Below, piece by piece: positions 1 through 8,630 of a stretch of DNA of 50,812 nt. A model generated the notes under the pieces. It was not told the origin of the DNA. It worked only from the letters and a program-made list of their open reading frames with translations, and did no database searches. Position 1 is the first letter of the stretch. Each line of letters opens with the position of its first letter. Source of the stretch: Planctomycetales bacterium (lineage in GTDB: Bacteria; Planctomycetota; SZUA-567); assembly GCA_025997475.1 (NCBI GenBank), contig BNUQ01000010.1:1-50812 (forward strand), read 5' to 3'. The translations under genes and the position numbers were made by a program.

Positions 1-317
1 AGCCGTTGGCGGAAGCGTTATCGGCGGCGGTTGATTGGTGCGTTGGCAATGACGTGTTGCGGGATTTTTTGAGTGAGCATAGAACGGAGGTGATTGGTAT
101 GTTGACGGCAGAATTTGACCTTGACGAAGCGCGCGAGGTGTGGCAAGAAGAGGCGGAATTGCGCGGCAGACAACTCGGCGAACAGCGGGGCGAACAGCGC
201 GTTCGCCAAATGATTTTGGGGTTTCGCCGGTCCGGCGTATCGGACGAGGTAATCAGTCAAGCGAGCGGGTTACCGCTGTCGGAGATTCGTGGGTATAGCG
301 TGGATTTTGGTCGGTGA
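1..317 (+). CDS. Rpn-family PD-(D/E)XK nuclease/transposase, C-terminal part
   Basis: The frame is open from the first base of the window, so this is the 3' part of a gene that begins outside. The roughly 103 visible residues match the C-terminal region of Rpn (recombination-promoting nuclease, PD-(D/E)XK transposase-like) proteins: a segment reading NDVLRDFLSEH, then a TAEFDLDEAREV stretch, then charged repeats rich in GEQRGEQR, and a short helical tail. The nuclease core, which sits N-terminal in this family, is not visible. TTG at position 6 could be read as a start but gives only the tail, so I treat the gene as partial. A degenerate copy of part of it follows immediately. Family assignment rests on the characteristic tail only. 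Confidence 0.6.
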   Translation, partial: PLAEALSAAVDWCVGNDVLRDFLSEHRTEVIGMLTAEFDLDEAREVWQEEAELRGRQLGEQRGEQRVRQMILGFRRSGVSDEVISQASGLPLSEIRGYSVDFGR

Positions 318-380
318 GAAATTACGGAGGTGATTGGTATGTTGACGGCAGAATTTGACCTTGACGAAGCGCGCGAGGTG
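84..380 (+). repeat. 57-bp perfect direct repeat, 240 bp apart
   Basis: Positions 84-140 and 324-380 are identical over 57 bp (beginning ACGGAGGTGATTGGTATG). The first copy lies inside the Rpn coding region; the second starts 7 bp after its stop codon. This shows a local duplication of the Rpn 3' region. Confidence 0.9.
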
Positions 381-470
381 CGGGAATAGGAGCCGAGAGA
401 GGAAGGCGAACGGCGCGGTGAACCGCGGGGCAAATTGCGCGGGGCGCAACCAGTTTTTCGGGTTGACGAT
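324..470 (+). pseudogene. Degenerate duplicate of the Rpn C-terminal region
   Basis: After the repeated 57 bp the frame meets TAG within three codons (around 386). The following bases still resemble the charged GEQRGE-type tail (GGCGAACGGCGCGGTGAACC), so this is a decayed copy of the tail of the preceding gene. No intact frame is present. Confidence 0.5.
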
Positions 471-551
471 GCTTGATTGCGGCGCGGAATTGCAGTGAAC
501 AGTTGGCGGTGAGCAGGAATAAATTATCGCGGGTCGCCAAAATGAAAATAA

Positions 552-582
552 CGGGCTTTAGCCGGTCGTGGGCTAAAGCCCG
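552..582. repeat. 12-bp perfect hairpin of the CTTTAG/CTAAAG family
   Basis: CGGGCTTTAGCC (552-563) and GGCTAAAGCCCG (571-582) are perfectly complementary with a 7-nt loop, followed by CTTCTTTT. It is the inner hairpin type found in the 140-bp elements further on and may terminate the Rpn transcript. In the rest of the gap up to 834 I see nothing further except the ribosome-binding region of the next gene. Confidence 0.7.
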
Positions 583-833
583 CTTCTTTTACAAAACATT
601 CTAACCGACGCCGGACGGCATTACATTTTTGTTAAAGCGGAGGTCGCGATTCGCGGCGAAACGGCGGCGGCGATAATTGGCACGGAAAGTGTTTGCGATA
701 AAAAAAAGAACTAATTCACAAATTAGCACGAATTAAACCGATTTTCACGAAACCGAGCGAAGATTCGTGAAAATTCGGTGGACTAATCTCATTTGTGGAC
801 GCATCTCTTGTTTTTACCCATGAAAGGTGATTT

Positions 834-1511
834 ATGGCGGAGCCGATTTCTTTGCCAAAGGCGGAGCGGCTGTTTTGGCTGGGGCGCTACACGCAACGGG
901 TCTATGCGGTGTTGCATTTTTTCCGCAAATTCCGCGACGTGATTATCGACGTGGACGCCGGCGCGTATTGCAATTTTTGCGACCTGCTCGGCATCGAAAA
1001 CCGCTACGCTTCGAGCCGTGATTTTTTCACGCGGTTCCTGTTCGACCGCGACGACGGCAGTTCGCTTATTTCGGCGCTGATTAGCGCCCACGACAACGCG
1101 CTGGTGTTGCGCGAAGAAATCAAATCGGAAACGCTGGCGTTTATCCAAATGGCGATTGCGCACGTTGACGGCTTGCCGCCGACCGCCGACGTCGTCCGCT
1201 GGCAAATCGTCGGCGATTATATGTTGGCGTTTCTCGGCGCGGTCGAGGAGCGCATCCGCAAGCCGCGCGTCCGCGACCTCATTGAAATCGGCTGGCATTT
1301 GGAATCGTTTGATTTGCACTTGCGGCTGAATTATGCGTATGACCGTTTGCTCGATTTGCGCGGACGGCTTGAACGCCGGCTCTTGCGCGAACCGGAACTG
1401 TTTGACCAACAAAAATTCGTCGCGCTGAAAGAAGAAATGGCATTGCCGCTTTTCGACAAAAGCCGCGCACTGACGCTGGCGGGGCAATTGTTTAGAGTGG
1501 ACAACGGATAA
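834..1511 (+). CDS. Alpha-E domain protein (DUF403)
   Basis: The 225-residue product begins with the typical alpha-E opening (PKAERLFWLGRYTQRVY) and is predicted to be a helical bundle throughout. The family's biochemical role is not established. It is known to sit next to circularly permuted ATP-grasp and transglutaminase-like genes in predicted peptide-synthesis or peptide-modification clusters, and both partners follow here. The start ATG is preceded by AAAGGTGA at good spacing. At 225 residues it is shorter than many members (about 300), but the frame is clean. Expected to be cytoplasmic: no signal peptide or membrane segment is seen. Confidence 0.8.
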   Translation: MAEPISLPKAERLFWLGRYTQRVYAVLHFFRKFRDVIIDVDAGAYCNFCDLLGIENRYASSRDFFTRFLFDRDDGSSLISALISAHDNALVLREEIKSETLAFIQMAIAHVDGLPPTADVVRWQIVGDYMLAFLGAVEERIRKPRVRDLIEIGWHLESFDLHLRLNYAYDRLLDLRGRLERRLLREPELFDQQKFVALKEEMALPLFDKSRALTLAGQLFRVDNG

Positions 1512-1514
1512 AAA

Positions 1515-1640
1515 GAGCAATTAAAAATTACAAATTAAAAATTAAAAATTGAGGAGTTAATCGTCAAAATTGCGCGAAGCGAATTTGAAAATCAAACTCC
1601 GTAATTGTAAATTGTTAATTGTTAATTGTTTTGAGCATTT
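1515..1640. repeat. Heptamer-array fold-back element (AATTAAA/AATTGTT type)
   Basis: AATTAAA-type 7-bp units lead into GAGGAGTT, then a core with GCGCGAAGCG and AAAATCAAACTCC, then the complementary TTAATTG units. The two sides can pair across the core. Same architecture as the elements near 2.5, 9.1 and 14.1 kb. Confidence 0.75.
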
Positions 1641-1680
1641 TCGCGCACGACAAAAAAATCATAAAACAGACATAAAATCA

Positions 1681-2487
1681 ATGAAATACGCCACCTACAA
1701 CTACTCTATCCGCGTGGATTTTCTCCGCCCCGTGCATTCGCATTTTTTCCTGTTGCGATGCACGCCGTCGCACAACGCGGCGCAACACGTCGTGCGGGAA
1801 AAATGCCGCGTGGACGGCGCGCGGCTGACGCGCGGCAAAGATAGTTTCGGCAATTTAGTTCACTCCGGCGCGTGGGTGACGGCGCACGATTCGTTTGAAG
1901 TGCAGACCAGCGGAGAGGTGCAATTGATGAACGAATACCGTTTGCCGGACGCCGCGCCGAACCGCTTGTATTTATATCCGTCCGCCTACACACAACCGGA
2001 CAAAAAGATGACGCAGTTGCTCAAAACGGCGGCGATAGAAAAAGCCGACGCGCCGACGGTCGTCGTCGAAAAATTGTGCGCGTTGGTGCGGCGGGAAATG
2101 GACTACGCGGCGAACAGCACGACGAACGCGACCACGGCGGCGGCGGCGTTAGCCGAAGGTCGCGGCGTGTGTCAGGATTTCGCGCATTTGCTAATTGCGT
2201 GGGCGCGGCTCGCCGGCGTGCCGGCGCGTTACGCGGTCGGTTTTATCGAAGGCGAAGGCAACACGCACGCTTGGGTGGAATTTTATGACGCAAACGGCTG
2301 GCGCGGCGTGGACCCGACGCATAACCGTTTTATCGACACCGGTTACATTAAACTCGCGCACGGGCGCGACTACGAGGACTGCTCGATTGAGCGCGGCGTT
2401 TTCGCCGGCGCCGCCGAACAAAAATTAACGGTGAATTTGTCGGTCGGAATGCGCGACTATTTCCTCGGCTGGGGCAACGGCAATTAA
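1681..2487 (+). CDS. Transglutaminase-like cysteine protease
   Basis: This 268-residue protein has the transglutaminase-core catalytic triad in order: Cys in GRGVCQDFAH (about residue 164), His in GNTHAWVEFY and Asp in VDPTHN. The N-terminal about 120 residues form the beta-rich lead domain typical of bacterial members. Members act as peptidases or amide-bond-forming enzymes. Beside alpha-E and ATP-grasp proteins they are thought to process the peptide product of the cluster; that role is inference. I chose ATG 1681 because upstream codons run through the heptamer-repeat element and would give an unrelated N-terminus. No signal peptide is seen. Confidence 0.8.
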   Translation: MKYATYNYSIRVDFLRPVHSHFFLLRCTPSHNAAQHVVREKCRVDGARLTRGKDSFGNLVHSGAWVTAHDSFEVQTSGEVQLMNEYRLPDAAPNRLYLYPSAYTQPDKKMTQLLKTAAIEKADAPTVVVEKLCALVRREMDYAANSTTNATTAAAALAEGRGVCQDFAHLLIAWARLAGVPARYAVGFIEGEGNTHAWVEFYDANGWRGVDPTHNRFIDTGYIKLAHGRDYEDCSIERGVFAGAAEQKLTVNLSVGMRDYFLGWGNGN

Positions 2488-2632
2488 CAATTAACAATTA
2501 ACAATTAAGAATTAAGAATTAAGAATTGAGAATTGAGAATTGAGAATTGAGTAGTTAGCCGCCAGTATTGCGCGAAGTGAATTTGAAAATCAAACTCCAC
2601 AATTGTTAATTGTAAATTGTTAATTGTTAATT
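2482..2632. repeat. Heptamer-array fold-back element
   Basis: Units change stepwise along the left arm from AATTAAC to AATTAAG to AATTGAG. A core with GCGCGAAGTG and AAAATCAAACTCC follows, then complementary TTAATTG-type units. It begins inside the last codons of the transglutaminase gene (stop TAA lies in the first unit). Confidence 0.75.
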
Positions 2633-2649
2633 TCCCCCAACGGTGCCGA

Positions 2650-3975
2650 ATGGAAACCCTCATCGACCAGCGCGACGCGGTGAACCAATGGTTGGCGCGC
2701 TACGGCGTGCGGTTTGGTGTGTATAAAGGCGGCGTGTTTCACGAGCAATTGTTTCCGTTCGACCCGGTGCCGCGGGTTATTCCCGCCGCCGAATGGCGGT
2801 TTTTGGAAAAAGGGCTGACGCAACGCGCCCGCGCCCTCAACGAGTTTTTGCTCGATATTTACAGCGCCAAACGCATCGTCCGCGACGGCGTCATCGCCGA
2901 AGAATTCATCTACGCCGCCAAGGGCTATCTGCCGCAGTGCGAAAATATCATCCCGACCGGCAAGGTCTATAACCACATCTCCGGCATCGACCTCGTGCAA
3001 GCCAACGACGGCGCGTGGGTGGTGTTGGAAGACAATTTGCGCATTCCCTCCGGCGCGTCGTATCCGATTATCGCCCGCACCGTAACGCGCAAGGTCTCGC
3101 CCGCGACCTTTGAGCACCACGAAATCGCCGACAACCGCAATTATCCGGCGCTGTTGCAACTGATGCTCGACCATTTCAACGTCGGCAACGGCTTGACGGT
3201 AATTTTTACGCCCGGGCGCTACAACTCGGCGTTTTTTGAACATTCGTTTCTCGCGGAAAAAACCGGCGCCACGTTGGCTTTCGCCGGCGATTTAGTCGTC
3301 GAGGACGACACGGTTTTTTACAAAGGACTGTTCAACGAGCGGCAACGGGTCGGGGCGATTTACCGCCGCGTCGCGGACGAATTTTTAGACCCGCTGGCGT
3401 TTGACCGCCATTCGCTACTCGGCGTGCCGAACCTGATGCGGGCTTACGCCAAAGGCAACGTCGCCGTCATCAACGCGCCGGGCAACGGCATTGCCGACGA
3501 CAAAGGGATAGGTTATTTCGTGCCGAAAATGATTGAGTATTACCTCGCCGAAAAGCCGCTGTTGCCGAACGCGCCGACCTATTTGCCGTTCTATCCCGAC
3601 GACCGTAAATACGTGTTGGCAAATTTGGCGAAGCTGGTCGTCAAAGACGTGGCGGAAGCCGGCGGCTACGGCGTGCTGTTCGGGCGCGATTTGGACGCGA
3701 CGCAATTGGACGACCTCGCGCGCCTGATTGCCGCCGAGCCGCGCCGGTGGATTGCGCAAGAAGTAATCGAGTTCCGCGATTTGGAAGTGTTGACGAGCGA
3801 CGGCGACGGGCGGGGCAAGCGCAAAGCCGACTTGCGGGCGTTCGTGCTCTACGGCGACGAGGTGAAAGTATGGAAAAGCGGTTTGACGCGCTACGCCTTC
3901 CATCCCCATTCCTACGTCGTCAACTCGTCGCAAGGCGGCGGCTTCAAAGACACGTGGGTGGAGAAAGAGGAATAA
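2650..3975 (+). CDS. Circularly permuted ATP-grasp protein
   Basis: The 441-residue product matches circularly permuted ATP-grasp type 2 proteins (DUF404/DUF407 class). Recognisable stretches are the conserved YRRVADEFLDPLAF segment, the VINAPGNGIADDKGIGYFVP loop and the LEDNLRIPSGASY segment. ATP-grasp enzymes activate a carboxylate as an acyl-phosphate and join it to an amine; members of this class are predicted amide or peptide ligases. The substrate is unknown. ATG 2650 is preferred because the upstream codons lie in the repeat element. With the two preceding genes it forms a three-gene plus-strand cluster, separated by heptamer arrays rather than tightly spaced. Confidence 0.8.
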   Translation: METLIDQRDAVNQWLARYGVRFGVYKGGVFHEQLFPFDPVPRVIPAAEWRFLEKGLTQRARALNEFLLDIYSAKRIVRDGVIAEEFIYAAKGYLPQCENIIPTGKVYNHISGIDLVQANDGAWVVLEDNLRIPSGASYPIIARTVTRKVSPATFEHHEIADNRNYPALLQLMLDHFNVGNGLTVIFTPGRYNSAFFEHSFLAEKTGATLAFAGDLVVEDDTVFYKGLFNERQRVGAIYRRVADEFLDPLAFDRHSLLGVPNLMRAYAKGNVAVINAPGNGIADDKGIGYFVPKMIEYYLAEKPLLPNAPTYLPFYPDDRKYVLANLAKLVVKDVAEAGGYGVLFGRDLDATQLDDLARLIAAEPRRWIAQEVIEFRDLEVLTSDGDGRGKRKADLRAFVLYGDEVKVWKSGLTRYAFHPHSYVVNSSQGGGFKDTWVEKEE

Positions 3976-4026
3976 CCGCCGTTCGCTAAACTTTTTTGGG
4001 CAAGCCGCGAGAAAAGCATCGGTCGC

Positions 4027-4956
4027 TCACGAATACTGCACCAACCGGTAAATAAGCGTGTTTTGGCTGACCAACGGACGTTGGTGGGAGAAGAAAATTT
4101 CGCCGCGCACCGGCGCGTGCACTTCGTCCAACACCGAGCCGTCATACGGGTCGATGATTTCCGCCAACAATTCGCGCGCGTCCACGTAGTCGCCGGCAAA
4201 ACGGTGCCGCCGCAAAATGCCGCCGCGCCGCGAAGTCAAATGATGAAAATCCTCTTCCTTGATTACTCGCGACACATAGCCGTCGTGGGTTTCATAGTTA
4301 ATCAATTCGTTGCGATGCAAAAAGCGCAAAATCGCCTGCCACGCCTGCCGCGCCGCGCACTCGTTAATTTCTTCGGTGTCGCCGGAATACAGCGAATAGG
4401 CGCGGGTGCCGAAAATTTGCCAGTTGTAATTTAACAGCGCCGTGTCAAACGCCGTCGGCGCGCGCAACAACACATACGGCAAGCCGAACTCCCGCGCCTG
4501 CGCCAAATCCTGATAGCCGGTGTCAATCACGCGGATATGCGGAATCAAATCGCCCTGCAAATAAAAACTCGACAGTTGAATGCCGAGCGGATAATTTTTG
4601 ACGATGTCAAACAGCGCCGCCGCGATGCGTTGCGTGGTTTCGCCTTTGTCGTAGCCCGGAAACATCCGGTTGATGTCGGTGTTGTCCATCGCCCAAAAAC
4701 GCTTGCTGACGTTCATCGAAAAATGATTGGCCGTCGGAATGACGAGAATTTCGCCGCGCGGCGCCAAACGTCCGGCGCGTTCCAACTCCGCTAAATTTTT
4801 GACGACCTGCGAGCCAATGTATTGCTGTTGAATTTCGTCGCCGCGGAGCGAGCCGACAATCGCCGCTTGCGGCGCGCCCGCGCCGAAACGGTAGCCGATA
4901 ATCTGAAAATTATGGCGATACGGCGATTTCAAGTCGAAGAGAATTTCGCGTTGCAT
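4027..4956 (-). CDS. Aspartoacylase/succinylglutamate desuccinylase-like protein, catalytic residues lost
   Basis: This 309-residue protein has the M14 AstE/AspA-like layout, with the NxxDINRMFPG segment and a C-terminal beta domain. Its metal and catalytic positions are replaced. The usual HGDE is RGDE (in SLRGDEIQQQ), the usual D-x-H segment reads GIQLSSFY, and the usual catalytic Glu region reads PYVLLRAPT. The next gene upstream (5046-6011) is an intact paralogue. I therefore infer a non-catalytic paralogue, perhaps a partner or substrate-binding subunit. It is the last gene of a minus-strand run and converges on the ATP-grasp gene with 51 bp between them. Confidence 0.75.
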   Translation of the reverse strand: MQREILFDLKSPYRHNFQIIGYRFGAGAPQAAIVGSLRGDEIQQQYIGSQVVKNLAELERAGRLAPRGEILVIPTANHFSMNVSKRFWAMDNTDINRMFPGYDKGETTQRIAAALFDIVKNYPLGIQLSSFYLQGDLIPHIRVIDTGYQDLAQAREFGLPYVLLRAPTAFDTALLNYNWQIFGTRAYSLYSGDTEEINECAARQAWQAILRFLHRNELINYETHDGYVSRVIKEEDFHHLTSRRGGILRRHRFAGDYVDARELLAEIIDPYDGSVLDEVHAPVRGEIFFSHQRPLVSQNTLIYRLVQYS

Positions 4957-5045
4957 TTTTGGTCTCGGTTATTTTTTGGTCCACGAAAAATCATTTGACG
5001 GTCAAAACCGCTTCGCGCTAAATTCCGATAATTATTCCTCTGTTT

Positions 5046-6011
5046 TTAATTTTTAATGGCTCTTTCACCGCCCGCCGCGCACTGCCCTTCGTGATAAATT
5101 CGCGCGATGAGCGACCCTTCATAGACCAGCGGGAAAGTCCGCAAGGTGAATAAAAAACCGTCGACCGGCGCCCGCACGTTTTGCAGAACTTTCCCCTCGA
5201 ACGGGCTGACGATGCGGCAGAGTTCGTCGCCGGCGCGGACGCGGCGGGAATGTTCGACCGCCGGAATAATCACGCCGGAAGTGTCGGCGTTGATGTAGGC
5301 GACTTCGCCGCCGGTCGAAAGAAGCGGCGTGGAAATTTCGCGCGGACGCGCGCCGGTCCACATTCCCAAAGCCGCGAGCAAATTAAACAATCCGTCAACC
5401 AACCGATTGCCGTAGTCGAGCGTAATGCGCATACCTATGCCCATTTCGACGACGAGAGTTTTCGTGCCGATGCTGTTGAGCGAGTGCGCCAACGTCGAGC
5501 GCAACACGGTGTTGGCTTCATGCACCCAGATAAAATCGGTGTTCAGCATTTGCGCGAACGGCACGAGCGCGGCGGCGGCGGCGATGTTGATGCGGACTTG
5601 CATTACTTCCGCGAGGAAGATGTTGCTGGAATGAACGTCGATGACGGCGGCGGCGCCCGCGAGGTCTTCGATGATTTTATGCGCGGTGTTTTCGATGAGA
5701 TGCCCGTTGATTTCGCCGGGGAAAATCCGGTTCATATCGAGGTCGAAAGTCGGGAAACCGCGCGTCAGCGAGTCGAGACCGAGCGGATTGAGCGCCGGAT
5801 AAATTTCGACGCTCCCGATTAACGCCGACAAATTTTCGTTGAGACGCCGCGCCAATTCAAAGCAGACGTATTGCCCTTCGAGTTCGTCGCCGTGCGTGCC
5901 GGTAACGACGCACAGGCGCTTGCCCGCGGCGGGCTGACCGGCGATGATGTTTTTCTTAATCTCAAATTTTTCGCCGACCGGCAACTCTTCGGAAACAATG
6001 GTTTTTATCAT
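5046..6011 (-). CDS. M14-family zinc carboxypeptidase/deacylase (AstE/AspA-like)
   Basis: The 321-residue product keeps the family's catalytic set: zinc ligands His and Glu in GTHGDELEG, His in IDVHSSN and the likely catalytic Glu in LVVEMG. The FDLDMNRIFPG segment and a C-terminal beta-barrel-like domain (VRAPVDGFLFTL) follow. Such enzymes remove acyl or amino-acid groups from amides; the substrate is unknown. Two starts are possible, ATG 6038 or ATG 6011; I use 6011 since the protein family begins close to MIKTIVSEE. The C-terminal AIKN codons run into a short A/T repeat. It lies 26 bp after the RND-adaptor gene and 89 bp before its degenerate paralogue. Confidence 0.8.
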   Translation of the reverse strand: MIKTIVSEELPVGEKFEIKKNIIAGQPAAGKRLCVVTGTHGDELEGQYVCFELARRLNENLSALIGSVEIYPALNPLGLDSLTRGFPTFDLDMNRIFPGEINGHLIENTAHKIIEDLAGAAAVIDVHSSNIFLAEVMQVRINIAAAAALVPFAQMLNTDFIWVHEANTVLRSTLAHSLNSIGTKTLVVEMGIGMRITLDYGNRLVDGLFNLLAALGMWTGARPREISTPLLSTGGEVAYINADTSGVIIPAVEHSRRVRAGDELCRIVSPFEGKVLQNVRAPVDGFLFTLRTFPLVYEGSLIARIYHEGQCAAGGERAIKN

Positions 6012-6064
6012 AACGAACGCCGTTAGAGAGAGTTTCATTAACCGTTGCGGTTACGCGCGTCAAC

Positions 6065-7168
6065 TTACTTCGCCGTCGCTTGCGCCGCCGCGTAGGGCGC
6101 GGTTTTTACCGTCATACCGTCTTTGATTTTTTGCAAACCCTCCACGACGACGACTTCGCCGGCTTTTAAGCCGTCCGTAATCAGCCAATCGGCGCCGATT
6201 TGCCGCCCCGCTTTGACAATCTTAAACGTTACTTTGCCGGCGCCGTCAACGGTCGCCACGCGGGTTACGTCTTGCAATTGCTCGACCGCGCGTTGCGGAA
6301 TTAAAATCGCCTTCGGGTCGGCGCTTATCGGCGCGCGCACGCGGGCGAACATCCCGGGGCGGAGCAAATTGTCGGGATTGTCGAAATCCGCGGCGACCGT
6401 CATCGTGCCGGTGGCGGCGTCGATTTGCCGGTTGAAAAACACGAATTCCCCCGGATGCGGATGGATTTTGCCGTTGGCGAGAATCAAGTCGATTTTCAGC
6501 GCATTCGCGCCCGCCTTGCCGGTTAAATCCGCCGCGCGTTCGATGAATTTCAGGTATTCCTGCTCGCTGACCGCGAAATAAACGCGGAGCGGATTGACTT
6601 GCGAGACGGTGGTCATCACGGTTTGCGCGGTGATTAAATCGCCGACGCGGACTTGCGAAATGCCGGCGACGCCGTTCACCGACGAAGTGATGCGCGTGAA
6701 GCCCAAATTAAGTTCGGCGAGGTCCAACTGCGCCTGCGCCACCGCGACGTTGGCTTCGCCGACTAATTTGTCGCCGGTTTTCTGCTCGAATTCTTTGACG
6801 GAAATCACCGCTTTTTTGAGTAAATCTTCGGCGCGGACAAATTCTTTTTCGGCGACGGTTTGTTGCGCTTGCGCCTGTTTCAATTGCGCGCGCGCGAGGT
6901 TGACTTGCGCCGTGAACGTGCGGTCGTCGAGTTGAAACAGCGCGTCGCCCCGCTTGACGGCGGCGCCTTCTTTATACAACTGTTGCGTGAGATAGCCGGA
7001 GACCTGCGCGTTGACGGCGACGTTGGTTTTACCGTCGGTGGTGCCAATCCATTCGCCGATAATCTCGACGGGTTTTTCGGCGACGGTCATCACGGCGACG
7101 GTCGGGTCGGCGGCGCGCGCGGCGGCGATAAAAATTAACGCGGCGACAATCGCAAAATAGCGCGACAT
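6065..7168 (-). CDS. RND efflux periplasmic adaptor (membrane fusion protein)
   Basis: A 367-residue adaptor of the AcrA/HlyD type. It has a Sec signal peptide (residues 1-19, ending ARA), a lipoyl-like half-domain (VNAQVSGYLTQQLYKEGAAV), a coiled coil of about 80 residues rich in Gln/Ala (ARAQLKQAQAQQ), the second lipoyl half (FTRITSSVNGVAG) and beta-barrel/membrane-proximal domains. Adaptors bridge an inner-membrane pump and an outer-membrane channel. No pump or TolC-like gene is present here, so it is an orphan in this window. The start ATG is preceded by AGGAG on the minus strand. No lipobox is seen. Confidence 0.85.
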   Translation of the reverse strand: MSRYFAIVAALIFIAAARAADPTVAVMTVAEKPVEIIGEWIGTTDGKTNVAVNAQVSGYLTQQLYKEGAAVKRGDALFQLDDRTFTAQVNLARAQLKQAQAQQTVAEKEFVRAEDLLKKAVISVKEFEQKTGDKLVGEANVAVAQAQLDLAELNLGFTRITSSVNGVAGISQVRVGDLITAQTVMTTVSQVNPLRVYFAVSEQEYLKFIERAADLTGKAGANALKIDLILANGKIHPHPGEFVFFNRQIDAATGTMTVAADFDNPDNLLRPGMFARVRAPISADPKAILIPQRAVEQLQDVTRVATVDGAGKVTFKIVKAGRQIGADWLITDGLKAGEVVVVEGLQKIKDGMTVKTAPYAAAQATAK

Positions 7169-7305
7169 AGCGGAACTCCTGTAAGCGAAGATAAAACTTA
7201 ACCGGCGAGAATTGTAAGGCGGCGGCGCGGCGATGACAATGTTTGGACCGCCGGACCGCGACCGAAGAATACCGGCGTCTTCTCAAAAAATAACGGCGGC
7301 GAATT

Positions 7306-8487
7306 TTATTTCTCCGCCGACATCAGCGCCGGACACTCGGCGCGGGCGCGGAGTAGCGCCGGACTTTCCGGGTCGTCGAAAAGCAACAATTCGACCAACG
7401 GTCGCCAGTCGGCGGGGCGTTGGCGCCAGCGCTCCCAGCACTGTTGTTGATAGGCGCGCTGATGCCGCAATTCCTCTTCGATTTTTTCGCGGTGCGCGCC
7501 CGCCCGCGCCGTGGCGCTGACGTAATCGGGAATCGTCATCGACGCGAACCTCGGCGCGGCGCGACGCAGTTTTTCTTCGACTTCGCGGACGGCGAGCCAT
7601 TTGCGATACGGCGACAAGCCGCCGAGTTGTTGCAAGGTCCGCGTCGCCGCGTCGCTTGCCCCCAGCATCATTTCCCGCGCCGCGTAGTCGCCAATCGCGT
7701 AGCCCAACGCGCCGACCACGGCGACGCACACCAACAGCGACAGCGCGGCGGCGCGGCTAATCGTCAGTTTTTTTTTACCGTGCCGGCGGCGGCGAACGCC
7801 GTTGCCCGCCGCCAAAATTTCCGCTTCGGTCAGCAACAGCGCGTCGTTGCCGGGCAATTGTTGCACGGCGTAGTCAATCACCGCCAGCGCGGCGCCCGGC
7901 ATTCGATTGTCGCTCAAACACCGCGCGTAATTGCCGAACACGCGGACGGCTTCGGTTTGCCGTCCGGTTTGCAAACACCAATCCGCGAGCGCCAACTGCA
8001 AAGAATGCGACAACGGTTGGAGCGCCGCCGCCTTGCGCGCCGCGCGCAACGCTTCGGCGGGGCGCTGTTCGTGCCGGTGAATGTGGCTGATAAATTGCCA
8101 TTGCGCCGCGGCGTCGGCGGGGCGGGCGGTGATTTCGTAAAGGTTAGCCAACAACGTCAGCGTCGGCAAATCGCCGCGCCGCTCGGCTAAAATATGTTTC
8201 GCCAGCGCGATGGCGTCTTGGTGGCGTCCTAAATTCGGCAACGTCGCGAGCGCCGCCTGCGTTTCCTCCAACAGCGCCGGACGCAGATATTGCAAGTTGA
8301 TTAAATGTCCGATGAGCGCCTCGCATTCGGGAACGGCGAGGTCAAGCGCCGCCGCCAAAATCGACAACGCGCGGGTGCCGTCGGCAAGCTCGAGCAACGC
8401 CTTTTCCTTCTCGTTCAACGAGTCGGGAAACAGCGACGTCGGCGCGGGCGCGACGCGGATAGGAATTTGTTTGGCGAATTTGGTCAT
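7306..8487 (-). CDS. TPR-containing membrane protein, function unknown
   Basis: A 393-residue protein. Residues about 25-70 look like a small winged-helix-type domain (LLELADGTRALSILAAAL), followed by tetratricopeptide-like helices to about residue 220. A basic stretch (RRRRHGKKK) precedes a single transmembrane helix (ALSLLVCVAVVGALGYAIG, about 245-270), and a helical C-terminal part follows. By the positive-inside rule the TPR region would be cytoplasmic. I do not recognise a specific family. It is co-directional with the anti-sigma pair upstream and the adaptor downstream, with a heptamer element between it and the anti-sigma gene. Confidence 0.6.
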   Translation of the reverse strand: MTKFAKQIPIRVAPAPTSLFPDSLNEKEKALLELADGTRALSILAAALDLAVPECEALIGHLINLQYLRPALLEETQAALATLPNLGRHQDAIALAKHILAERRGDLPTLTLLANLYEITARPADAAAQWQFISHIHRHEQRPAEALRAARKAAALQPLSHSLQLALADWCLQTGRQTEAVRVFGNYARCLSDNRMPGAALAVIDYAVQQLPGNDALLLTEAEILAAGNGVRRRRHGKKKLTISRAAALSLLVCVAVVGALGYAIGDYAAREMMLGASDAATRTLQQLGGLSPYRKWLAVREVEEKLRRAAPRFASMTIPDYVSATARAGAHREKIEEELRHQRAYQQQCWERWRQRPADWRPLVELLLFDDPESPALLRARAECPALMSAEK

Positions 8488-8498
8488 CGTTTCAGCGG

Positions 8499-8630
8499 GC
8501 AGTGAGCAGTGAGCAGAGAGCCGTGGGCAGAGTTTAGAGATTAAGGTTTAGAGTGTGGAGTTTTATTTTTAAGACGCGCGAAGCGCAACCTTTGCCAAAC
8601 TCTAATCTCTAAACTCTAATCACTGCTCTA
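8499..8630. repeat. Heptamer-array fold-back element (GCAGTGA/AGTTTAG type)
   Basis: Left arm: GCAGTGA units, then AGTTTAG-like units and GTGGAGTTTTATTTTT. Core: GCGCGAAGCGC. Right arm: complementary CTAAACT/CTAATCT and CACTGCTC. It separates two co-directional minus-strand genes and overlaps the stop region of the anti-sigma gene. Confidence 0.75.

Noticed and set aside
1570..1680. Upstream extension of the transglutaminase gene
   Set aside because: The added codons are entirely repeat-element sequence and give a low-complexity N-terminus; ATG 1681 matches the family start.
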